DNA from: Gammaproteobacteria bacterium
GTDB taxonomy: Bacteria > Pseudomonadota > Gammaproteobacteria > Steroidobacterales > SZUA-146
Direction: 5' to 3'
NCBI GenBank assembly: GCA_003228965.1
Contig: QIGP01000200.1
Location: 1-5,028, forward strand
Length of the DNA: 5,028 bases
In this document: positions 1 through 4,938 of the stretch, in pieces
How positions within the stretch are numbered: position 1 is the first letter of the stretch
How the letters are laid out: each line of letters starts with the position of its first letter
Notes under the pieces: model-generated
Seen by the model: only the letters and a program-made list of their open reading frames with translations
Databases searched by the model: none
Told to the model about the DNA's origin: nothing
Position numbers and translations under genes: made by a program

Positions 1-562
1 CATAGACACTGTTATGTTCACAGGCTGTAAATCTTTTGAGCTCAGCCACCTTGTCGAACAGCCCGTGTAAGTTGTGAGCTTCGGCCACCTTGGCAAAGAT
101 GTCTTTGGATTGAGGCCCCTGGACGGCGATCAAGGCCATTTGAGGTTGCTCGCTCAAACTCACATTAAAATCGCCAAGACACTCGTTCATCCAGGCTAGA
201 TCTTGCTCCCGAGTGGACGCATTGACGACCAGGCGAAAACGTTGATCGCCGCGAAAATAAACAATCAAATCGTCAACCACGCCGCCGTCGTGGTTCAGCA
301 TGCAGCTATACAAAGCCTGACCAGGCTCGGATAACTTGTCGACGTCATTGGCCAGCAACTGGCTCAAGTAAGCGTGCGCGTCTCTTCCTTCAACGTCCAC
401 AACTGTCATGTGGGACGCATCGAACAGGCCACAGGCTGTTCTTACCGCCTCGTGCTCTTCCATTTGCGAACCATAGTGAAGTGGCATTTCCCAACCACCA
501 AAGTCGACCAGCCTGGCCCCTGCCTGCTGATGGATTTCATATAAAGGTGTGCGTTTAAGCAT
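1..562 (-). CDS. gcvT: Aminomethyltransferase (glycine cleavage T protein), N-terminal half, cut by window edge
   Basis: The T protein takes the aminomethyl group carried on lipoyl-GcvH, transfers the one-carbon unit to tetrahydrofolate and releases ammonia; it acts in the cytoplasm. Translating the complement from the ATG at 562-560 gives 187 residues without a stop, about half of the usual 360 or so. Family hallmarks are visible: RTPLYEIHQQAGARLVDFGG near residues 4-23, WEMPLHYGSQ at 24-33, ALYSCMLNHDGGVVDDLIVY at 83-102 (containing the conserved Asp pair 97-98, one of which corresponds to the catalytic Asp), and NASTREQDLAW at 114-124. The start is chosen because MLKRTPLY matches the normal N-terminus; the ribosome binding site is weak (only AGG about 11 bases upstream). 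The rest of the gene, and gcvH/gcvP if they follow as usual, lie beyond the left edge. I see no glycine riboswitch upstream. The identification is secure. Confidence 0.96.
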   Translation of the reverse strand, partial: MLKRTPLYEIHQQAGARLVDFGGWEMPLHYGSQMEEHEAVRTACGLFDASHMTVVDVEGRDAHAYLSQLLANDVDKLSEPGQALYSCMLNHDGGVVDDLIVYFRGDQRFRLVVNASTREQDLAWMNECLGDFNVSLSEQPQMALIAVQGPQSKDIFAKVAEAHNLHGLFDKVAELKRFTACEHNSVY

Positions 563-615
563 GTCATTGGCCTGTTGTCGTGGCGGAAATATCAAACCGG
601 TTTTGGAGGCGCCCT

Positions 616-644
616 TTAGGACACCTTGCGCAGGCCGGTATCAT
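616..644 (+). promoter_or_regulatory. Candidate plus-strand promoter overlapping the gcvT promoter
   Basis: TATCAT at 639-644 is a 5 of 6 match to a -10 box. A weak -35 (TTAGGA, 616-621) sits 17 bases upstream. A start near 651 would coincide with the 5' end of the structured 6S-like segment. The box overlaps the minus-strand -10 of gcvT, so the two promoters could compete for polymerase. The -35 is poor and this is speculative. Confidence 0.25.
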
Positions 645-668
645 AGCTTAGTCGGCAAGCCCACCCAA
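640..668 (-). promoter_or_regulatory. Candidate promoter for gcvT
   Basis: On the minus strand, TTGGGT (complement of 663-668) and TATGAT (complement of 640-645) are separated by exactly 17 bases. The -10 matches the sigma-70 consensus at 5 of 6 positions and the -35 at 3 of 6. Transcription would start near 633, leaving a 5' leader of about 70 bases before gcvT. Prediction by eye only. Confidence 0.4.
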
Positions 669-860
669 GCGCTCGAAACTACCGTGCTAATTCATGGGAA
701 TGGAGCTATCTGAAGAACGACTGACGAGCCCCCAAACCTCACCGCAGGCACCGTATCAGCCCCATACCCGGGCGAAGTCTAAGGACTCTGACCGGACATG
801 GGGGCACCTTTGAACCGGGGGTTTTGCAGATTAAGAGCCACGACGGCGTGGATGTGAATT
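651..860 (+). ncRNA. Possible 6S-like structured RNA (tentative, ends approximate)
   Basis: This non-coding stretch shows landmarks in the same order as in gammaproteobacterial 6S RNA, which binds sigma-70 RNA polymerase. They are: a GCAAGC element near the 5' end (655-660); AATTCATGGGAATG at 689-702, recalling the ATTTCAT...GAATG segment of the E. coli RNA; a long hairpin at 759-805 (GCCCCAT pairing with ATGGGGGC, then CCGG with CCGG, then AGTC-TAAG-GACT at the tip); CACC-TTTGAACC-GGGGG-TTTT at 805-825, close to the CACCTTGAACC..GGGTT hairpin of 6S; and AGCCACGACGGCG at 836-848, close to the 3' arm AGCCTGCGGCGGC. Against it: the closing stem is not convincing (GTCG 651-654 with CGAC 841-844, or GCAAGCCC 655-662 with GGGTTGC 864-870), the usual neighbour genes zapA and ygfA are absent, and the span of about 210 is longer than the E. 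coli RNA. The comparison is from memory, not from a search. Confidence 0.35.
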
Positions 861-863
861 CAC
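854..863. repeat. 10-bp perfect palindrome GTGAATTCAC
   Basis: GTGAATTCAC is a perfect palindrome in the non-coding region between gcvT and the DUF885 gene, just after the small hairpin CCACG-ACGG-CGTGG (838-851). It could be an operator half-site pair or chance. Nothing else nearby identifies a binding protein. Confidence 0.3.
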
Positions 864-978
864 GGGTTGCAAGAGGTGCCTTGGTGCTGGAAAGATTTCA
901 TCTGTCTACCTCGGTCTTCGTACGCCACTTAAACACAACGTTCAAATCGACATACTGGTAGCGCACCTGGGCATCGTG

Positions 979-1007
979 TTGAATTCGAGGTATCGAACAG
1001 TGACAAT
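979..1007 (+). promoter_or_regulatory. Candidate promoter for the DUF885 lipoprotein gene
   Basis: TTGAAT (979-984) and GACAAT (1002-1007) are spaced 17 bases apart, each matching the sigma-70 consensus at 4 of 6 positions. A start near 1014 would give a leader of about 30 bases before the ATG at 1045. It would also exclude the upstream GTG at 976 as a start codon. Confidence 0.35.
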
Positions 1008-1031
1008 CATCAACATCCTATTGCACTCATC

Positions 1032-1037
1032 GAAGGG
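1032..1037 (+). promoter_or_regulatory. Ribosome binding site that fixes the start at 1045
   Basis: GAAGGG lies 7 bases before the ATG at 1045. The alternative GTG at 976 has no such site. This site and the signal peptide that begins directly after it decide the start. Confidence 0.7.
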
Positions 1038-1044
1038 TTTTGCC

Positions 1045-2850
1045 ATGTCATTAACCATTTTTTCAAGCGCCCGACGCCTGATCCCGCTCGTTGCCGTACT
1101 TGCTTTATACGGTTGCTCAAGCGCCACCGGAGCCGCCGACCGCTCATCAAACACCATGGAAAAATCTGACAATGCCGCAGGTTCGCAACTCCACAACATA
1201 TTCGACTCGGCCTGGGAAAACGTTATGCGCAACAATCCCACCTGGGCCTCCGGGCTTGGTGATATGCGCTACAACGATCGCTGGGCCAACCTCTCACTCG
1301 ACAGCGTCGAACGAGAGCAAAACGAGTCCAAAGACATCCTCGCCCAGCTCGCCAAAGTCCAGTACAGCCAGCTGTCAGTCGAGGACCAGCTTAACTACGC
1401 GTTGTTCAAACAAACGTATGAAGAAAGTATCGAAGAACATCAGTATCGCCACTTTCTAATACCTCTGAATCAGCGCGGCGGTATTCAATCGGCCAACGGC
1501 ATCGCCAACCGCATCCCGTTCACCACCGTCAAACATTATGAGGACTGGATTAGCAGACTAAATTCGTTTGACCAATATATGGATCAAACCATTGCCTTAA
1601 TGCGTCAGGGCATCAGGGAAGGGTTGATACATCCGCGCATCATCATGGAACGATTACCTGCGCAAATTGATGCTCAAATTACAGAACCGACTAAAAGCTC
1701 GTTTTACTCTCCCTTTAAAAAGCGACCCGACTCGATCGATGCCAGCACGTTCTCGACTCTGTCAGCACAAGGTGAAAAAGCGATTGGCACTACAGTAATT
1801 CCGGCGTACCGCAAACTGGCTCGGTTTTTTGCCAACGAATATATGCCCGCGACCCGCGAAACCGTCGGCGTATGGGACACGCCTAACGGCAAAGAGTATT
1901 ACGAGCAACAAGTAAAAAGTTATACAACTACAAACCTCACGCCTGATGAAGTGCATGACATTGGTCTTGGTGAGGTAGCACGTATACGCGGTGAAATGCA
2001 GAAGATTATCGACAGCTTGGAATTCGACGGAAGTTTTGCCGATTTTCTGACGTTCTTGCGTACCGACCCTCAGTTTTATCACGACACACCCGAGGCTCTA
2101 ATGCAGGACTATCTGGCCACCAGTAAGCGCATCGACCCTGAGCTTGTTAAGTTGTTTAGCGACCTCCCACGAACACCCTACGGCGTGAAAAAAATTCCAG
2201 ATGCGATCGCTCCGGATACGACTACGGCGTACTACTCCGGACCGGCCGCAGATGGTAGTCGCGCCGGCTACTATTTCGTTAATTTATACCGTCCCGAAGT
2301 TCGACCCAAATACGAAATTGAAGTACTCACGGTGCACGAAGCTATGCCGGGCCACCACCTGCAAATCGCGCTCGCGCAAGAGCTTGGCGACCTGCCCATG
2401 TTTCGAAGGTTCGGAGGTTATACGGCCTTTGTCGAAGGCTGGGGACTGTACAGCGAAAGCCTCGGTGACGAGTTAGGTCTTTATAAAGATCCCTACTCAA
2501 AATTTGGTCAGCTTACCTACGAAATGTGGCGTGCCGTTCGTCTTGTAGTAGATACCGGCATGCACTACAAGCATTGGACCCGCGACCAGGCCATTGAGTT
2601 TTTCAAAGACAACGCAGCCAAAGCTGAATACGACATTGTCAACGAAATTGACCGTTATATTGCGTGGCCAGGACAAGCCCTCGCCTACAAAATTGGGGAG
2701 CTTAAAATTAAAGAACTGCGCGCTAAAAGCGAAAGAGAACTCGGCGACAAGTTCGATATTCGCGCTTTCCACAAAGTTGTACTCGGCAGCGGCGCCGTAC
2801 CGTTGCAAGAACTCGAGAAAAACGTTAATGCGTGGATTAATTCACACTAA
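1045..2850 (+). CDS. DUF885-family lipoprotein, probable zinc metallopeptidase
   Basis: A 601-residue protein of the DUF885 family (PF05960), predicted zinc peptidases whose substrates are mostly unknown. Residues 1-24 form a lipoprotein signal: RR at 10-11, a hydrophobic core LIPLVAVLALYG, then Cys24 as the lipidation site. The mature protein should therefore be anchored in the envelope, facing the periplasm. The motif HEAMPGHHLQ begins at His431 (Glu432 catalytic candidate, His437/438), and FVEGWGLYSE places a Glu at 464 as a likely third zinc ligand. The His spacing is longer than in classic HEXXH. The C-terminal signature IAWPGQALAYKIGELKIKEL and the ending RAFHKVVLGSGAVPLQELE are typical, so the length is complete. 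The frame remains open back to GTG 976, which would add 23 residues before the signal peptide; I reject that start. It appears to be a single-gene unit with its own promoter and a terminator at 2883-2921. The family is certain; the substrate is not. Confidence 0.93.
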   Translation: MSLTIFSSARRLIPLVAVLALYGCSSATGAADRSSNTMEKSDNAAGSQLHNIFDSAWENVMRNNPTWASGLGDMRYNDRWANLSLDSVEREQNESKDILAQLAKVQYSQLSVEDQLNYALFKQTYEESIEEHQYRHFLIPLNQRGGIQSANGIANRIPFTTVKHYEDWISRLNSFDQYMDQTIALMRQGIREGLIHPRIIMERLPAQIDAQITEPTKSSFYSPFKKRPDSIDASTFSTLSAQGEKAIGTTVIPAYRKLARFFANEYMPATRETVGVWDTPNGKEYYEQQVKSYTTTNLTPDEVHDIGLGEVARIRGEMQKIIDSLEFDGSFADFLTFLRTDPQFYHDTPEALMQDYLATSKRIDPELVKLFSDLPRTPYGVKKIPDAIAPDTTTAYYSGPAADGSRAGYYFVNLYRPEVRPKYEIEVLTVHEAMPGHHLQIALAQELGDLPMFRRFGGYTAFVEGWGLYSESLGDELGLYKDPYSKFGQLTYEMWRAVRLVVDTGMHYKHWTRDQAIEFFKDNAAKAEYDIVNEIDRYIAWPGQALAYKIGELKIKELRAKSERELGDKFDIRAFHKVVLGSGAVPLQELEKNVNAWINSH

Positions 2851-2882
2851 TCAAGATATATTCTGACAGTAATAAGAATAAT

Positions 2883-2921
2883 AAAAAAAGGCGGGCCAGT
2901 TTAACGGCACCGCCTTTTTTT
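2883..2921. terminator. Bidirectional intrinsic terminator between convergent genes
   Basis: Seven A residues plus GGCGG (2883-2894) pair with CCGCC plus seven T residues (2910-2921). GCC 2895-2897 and GGC 2906-2908 extend the stem with A2909 bulged, leaving an 8-base loop. The T run follows the stem on the plus strand and an equal run (then ATTATT) follows it on the minus strand. It can therefore end both the DUF885 transcript and the lrp-type transcript. Confidence 0.9.
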
Positions 2922-2946
2922 AACTCCAATTGATTCTTAGGCTTTG

Positions 2947-2968
2947 GAGACGCCCTTAAACGGGTCTC
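2947..2968. other. Hairpin overlapping the stop codon of the regulator gene
   Basis: GAGAC (2947-2951) plus CC (2953-2954) pairs with GG plus GTCTC (2962-2968), with G2952 bulged and a 7-base loop. It lacks a T run on either side, so it is not a terminator by itself. It could protect the transcript end or be incidental. Confidence 0.35.
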
Positions 2969-3440
2969 AACAGCTCGTCAAAGGCAGCGCGGTTGTGCGC
3001 TTTCGTTCTTTCAATACGAAACTTGTGTTCGCCGTTCGAACACCGGTTACCTGAAGCAGGTTGCCAATCAGGAGTTCTTCGTACTCTCGCATACTGCTCA
3101 CCGCAATCTTGAGAAGGTAGTCGGCCATACCGCTCGTGGCGTAGCACTCCTGAATTTGTGGGAGCTCCGTGACCAACTGGTCAAACTTTGCGACCGTTTT
3201 TGCGTGGTGATCTTCCAGGCTCACCATCAAAAAGGCCGTCACATGCAGGCCCAGAGGCTCTGCATTGAGCAGCGTCACGTAGCAGTCGATGATGCCCTGT
3301 TCTTCCAGTCTTTTTACCCGGCGCCAACAAGGCGATGCGGACAAACCGACCCGGTCGGCCAGTTTTTGATTGGTCAGTCGTGCGTCTTGCTGCAGCGCTT
3401 CAAGTATTTTAAGATCGATGGCATCGAGTTCTATAGGCAT
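2967..3440 (-). CDS. Lrp/AsnC-family transcriptional regulator
   Basis: A 157-residue feast/famine regulator of normal length. Residues 5-50 form the helix-turn-helix (LDAIDLKILEALQQDARLTN, then LADRVGLSASPCWRRVKRLE, with the recognition helix about 35-46). Residues 66-148 form the RAM effector domain, with GMADYLLKI at 104-112 carrying the Gly and Asp expected around the amino-acid pocket. The tail KRTTALPL is typical of the family. The start matches the usual position a few residues before the LDxxD motif, although the ribosome binding site is poor. It lies divergent from phhA-phhB across 143 bases. I infer that it controls that operon, and probably itself, in response to an amino acid such as phenylalanine or tyrosine. 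The family is certain; the ligand and target are inferred from position. Confidence 0.93.
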   Translation of the reverse strand: MPIELDAIDLKILEALQQDARLTNQKLADRVGLSASPCWRRVKRLEEQGIIDCYVTLLNAEPLGLHVTAFLMVSLEDHHAKTVAKFDQLVTELPQIQECYATSGMADYLLKIAVSSMREYEELLIGNLLQVTGVRTANTSFVLKERKRTTALPLTSC

Positions 3441-3443
3441 TTT

Positions 3444-3456
3444 GGAAAATTTTTCC
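3444..3456. promoter_or_regulatory. AT-rich palindrome just upstream of the regulator start codon
   Basis: GGAAAA-T-TTTTCC is a perfect inverted repeat around one central base. It lies 3 bases before the minus-strand start codon, where a ribosome binding site would be expected. An operator for autoregulation is possible, since Lrp-type sites are often AT-rich palindromes. A hairpin limiting translation is the alternative. Confidence 0.4.
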
Positions 3457-3471
3457 CTATTACTTTCTAAA

Positions 3472-3513
3472 TGAGGCTTAATATTGCTTAATTATGGGCT
3501 AATTGAGGCATAA
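3472..3513. promoter_or_regulatory. Direct-repeat array, probable operator of the Lrp-type regulator
   Basis: TGAGGCTTAA (3472-3481) recurs as TGAGGCATAA (3504-3513), 9 of 10 bases identical and 32 bases apart, close to three helical turns. Between and within them GCTTAAT occurs at 3476 and 3486, and GCTAAT at 3498, 10 to 12 bases apart. Phased AT-rich sites fit the wrap-around binding of Lrp octamers. The array covers the predicted lrp promoter and lies upstream of the phhA -10, consistent with autoregulation plus control of phhA. Confidence 0.5.
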
Positions 3514-3518
3514 CGCAA
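3491..3518 (-). promoter_or_regulatory. Candidate promoter for the Lrp-type regulator gene
   Basis: On the minus strand, TTGCGT (complement of 3513-3518) and CATAAT (complement of 3491-3496) are 16 bases apart. The -10 matches at 5 of 6 positions, the -35 at 3 of 6. One copy of the direct repeat lies inside the spacer, so bound regulator would block polymerase. Confidence 0.4.
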
Positions 3519-3540
3519 GCCTATTGCGGCAGATTTGAGC

Positions 3541-3546
3541 TATGAT
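3541..3546 (+). promoter_or_regulatory. Candidate -10 element for phhA without a good -35
   Basis: TATGAT matches the -10 consensus at 5 of 6 positions and would place the start near 3553, about 30 bases before phhA. No recognisable -35 sits 16-19 bases upstream, which suggests an activator-dependent promoter. I see no sigma-54 type -24/-12 pair, unlike the PhhR-controlled promoter known from Pseudomonas. Confidence 0.35.
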
Positions 3547-3570
3547 CTTCCTCTGTTAACGTATTTTCTA

Positions 3571-3575
3571 TAGGA
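3571..3575 (+). promoter_or_regulatory. Ribosome binding site for the GTG start of phhA
   Basis: TAGGA lies 8 bases before the GTG at 3584. No ATG in frame near the N-terminus has a comparable site, so the GTG start is supported. Confidence 0.6.
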
Positions 3576-3583
3576 TTATTCCA

Positions 3584-4375
3584 GTGGCCTCTTCGTCCCG
3601 TTACGTCGCAAAAATCCCCGATCATCAGGGACGTATTCATTACACCGACGAAGAACATGCTACCTGGGCCAAGCTGTATGCCCGCCAGGAAGACGCGATT
3701 ACCGACGTAGCGTGCGTTGAATACCTTCGCGCATTGGAACAACTCGACCTGCCAAAGAAACACATTCCGCAGTGTGCTGATCTTTCTGAACGCCTGTCCG
3801 ACCTGAGCGGATGGAGCGTCACCCCGGTTCCCGCTCTAATCAATTTTGAAAAGTTCTTCCGCTTGCTCGCTACAAAGCAGTTCCCCGCCGCTTCGTTTAT
3901 TCGTCGCCCGGAAGATCTCGACTATCTGCAAGAACCCGATATTTTTCATGAAATCTTCGGCCACGTGCCCCTCCTGACCGACCCTCGTTTCGCTGCATTT
4001 TCGCAAGCGTATGGAGCCGCCGGCCTCGCCGCCGACAAAGCCGACCACGCCATGCTGGCGCGGCTGTACTGGTTCACGGTTGAGTTTGGTTTGATTCAAC
4101 GCGCTGACAAACTAAAAGTGTATGGCGCAGGAATTGTGTCGTCACCCGGAGAGTGCACTTATGCGCTTAACGATCCGCGACCGCAGCGCAAAACGTTCGA
4201 TCCTCTAGATGTATTACGTACTCCCTACCGCATCGACGTATACCAAACCGTGTACTTTGTCATTGACACCTTCGACCAACTCTTCGACCTGTCACAGCGC
4301 GACCTCGGTGGTTTAGTCAAACAAGCCAAAGCTTTGGGCATGCACGCACCAACGTACTCTGCTAAAGCAAGCTAG
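3584..4375 (+). CDS. phhA: Phenylalanine 4-monooxygenase (phenylalanine hydroxylase)
   Basis: Converts phenylalanine to tyrosine using oxygen and a tetrahydropterin in the cytoplasm, the first step of phenylalanine catabolism. The 263 residues equal the usual length of the bacterial single-domain enzyme, which lacks the regulatory N-terminal domain of animal forms. The iron-binding facial triad is visible: His122 and His127 in DIFHEIFGHVPLL, and Glu167 in WFTVEFGLI. Other family marks are WSVTPVPALI (77-86), FIRRPEDLDYLQEPD (105-119), YGAGIVSSPGE (180-190) and the C-terminal PYRIDVYQTVYFVIDTFDQL (214-233). Translation starts at GTG 3584. phhB follows 74 bases downstream on the same strand, an operon arrangement that couples hydroxylation to cofactor recycling. 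The divergent Lrp-type regulator is the likely controller. Confidence 0.97.
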   Translation: MASSSRYVAKIPDHQGRIHYTDEEHATWAKLYARQEDAITDVACVEYLRALEQLDLPKKHIPQCADLSERLSDLSGWSVTPVPALINFEKFFRLLATKQFPAASFIRRPEDLDYLQEPDIFHEIFGHVPLLTDPRFAAFSQAYGAAGLAADKADHAMLARLYWFTVEFGLIQRADKLKVYGAGIVSSPGECTYALNDPRPQRKTFDPLDVLRTPYRIDVYQTVYFVIDTFDQLFDLSQRDLGGLVKQAKALGMHAPTYSAKAS

Positions 4376-4404
4376 AATCATCCGACCGCTCTCTAGCTAA
4401 AACC

Positions 4405-4433
4405 TCAAGTTTTCGGGTCTTGAACGACTCAAG
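4405..4433 (+). other. Two mutually exclusive small hairpins in the phhA-phhB gap
   Basis: CTTGA (4419-4423) can pair with TCAAG at 4405-4409 (9-base loop) or with TCAAG at 4429-4433 (5-base loop). The second hairpin ends 5 bases before the phhB ribosome binding site AAGGA (4439-4443). Stems of only 5 base pairs are weak, so any effect on phhB translation is a guess. No terminator-like T run is present, which fits read-through from phhA. Confidence 0.25.
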
Positions 4434-4449
4434 CCATTAAGGAATCACC

Positions 4450-4785
4450 ATGAGTGAATTGTCCGATAAGAAATGCGTACCCTGTGAAGGCGGCGTCCCC
4501 ACTCTTGAATCGCAGGAGGCTAGTGAGTTCCTCAAGGAGCTTGGAGAGGGCTGGAGCATTAGTTCTGATGGCAAGGAAATTGCCAAAGATTTCGCGTTCA
4601 AAGGCTATTACAAAACGATCGCTTTTGTGAACGCAATGGCGTGGATTGCAAACTCCGAAGGACATCATCCTGATCTCGAAGTAGGCTACAACCACTGCCT
4701 GGTCCGCTACACCACGCACGCCATCGATGGGCTGACCCAAAACGATTTTATTTGCGCTGCGAAAATAGATGAGCTTTACGGCTAG
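4450..4785 (+). CDS. phhB: Pterin-4a-carbinolamine dehydratase
   Basis: Dehydrates the 4a-hydroxytetrahydropterin released by PhhA to the quinonoid dihydropterin, allowing reduction back to the active cofactor and preventing formation of 7-substituted pterins. It has 111 residues, normal for bacterial PhhB. The N-terminal CVPCEGGVPTL (9-19) is the usual Cys-x-x-Cys-rich opening. The active-site signature SEGHHPDLEVGYN (69-81) includes His72, His73 and Pro74; His90 and Asp99 fall at the spacing of the third catalytic histidine and the conserved Asp of the mammalian protein. The start ATG has a good ribosome binding site, AAGGA at 4439-4443, 6 bases upstream. It is the second gene of the phhA-phhB operon. 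No intrinsic terminator with a T run is seen after its stop. Confidence 0.96.
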   Translation: MSELSDKKCVPCEGGVPTLESQEASEFLKELGEGWSISSDGKEIAKDFAFKGYYKTIAFVNAMAWIANSEGHHPDLEVGYNHCLVRYTTHAIDGLTQNDFICAAKIDELYG

Positions 4786-4786
4786 A

Positions 4787-4915
4787 TCAAACCTTAAGGG
4801 TGGCCCGCCTGCACATCAGGAGTGCGAGCCTGGTTAGCCCAGGGAGGCCGAGGATGGTTTCGCCGGTATCGAGGCGACCGTAGATATAGACTTGCTTGTT
4901 TTCGGTGGGAGCCAT
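4787..4915 (-). pseudogene. Possible 42-codon gene remnant, weakly HipA-like N-terminus
   Basis: From ATG 4915 the minus strand reads MAPTENKQVYIYGRLDTGET, continues for 22 more residues and stops at 4787. The opening KQVYIYGRLDTGE faintly recalls the N-terminal strand of some HipA-type kinases, but the expected following region is missing and the tail LTRLALLMCRRATLKV looks like out-of-frame residue. There is no ribosome binding site. It may be a decayed fragment left by a rearrangement, or no gene at all. Confidence 0.18.
4829..4843. other. Small hairpin downstream of phhB
   Basis: CCTGG-TTAGC-CCAGG forms a 5-base-pair stem with a 5-base loop, preceded by GCAC-ATCAGGA-GTGC (4811-4825), another short stem. 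Neither is followed by a T run. They may end the phhB message in a factor-dependent way or protect its 3' end. Confidence 0.25.
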
Positions 4916-4938
4916 AAACGCTAAATTCTGCGCCGTAA

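Noticed and set aside
806..829. tRNA T-arm-like GGTTCAAAG on the minus strand
   Set aside because: The flanking bases do not form the 5-base-pair T stem, and no acceptor or anticodon arm can be placed around it.
725..960. Open plus-strand frame ending in LNTTFKSTYW at a TAG
   Set aside because: It has no ATG with a ribosome binding site, shows no recognisable protein family and overlaps the structured RNA segment.
563..975. Glycine riboswitch upstream of gcvT
   Set aside because: The conserved GGAGAG, GCCGAAGG and CTCAGGCAAA elements are absent on the minus strand.
976..1044. GTG start giving a 624-residue form of the DUF885 protein
   Set aside because: It lacks a ribosome binding site, overlaps the predicted promoter, and would place 23 residues before a good lipoprotein signal peptide.
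942..1241. 99-residue minus-strand open frame
   Set aside because: It mostly lies opposite the DUF885 N-terminus and its promoter, has no family signature, and is explained as a shadow.
3513..3583. Sigma-54 promoter for phhA
   Set aside because: No GG-N10-GC pair with the expected flanks exists upstream of the start codon.
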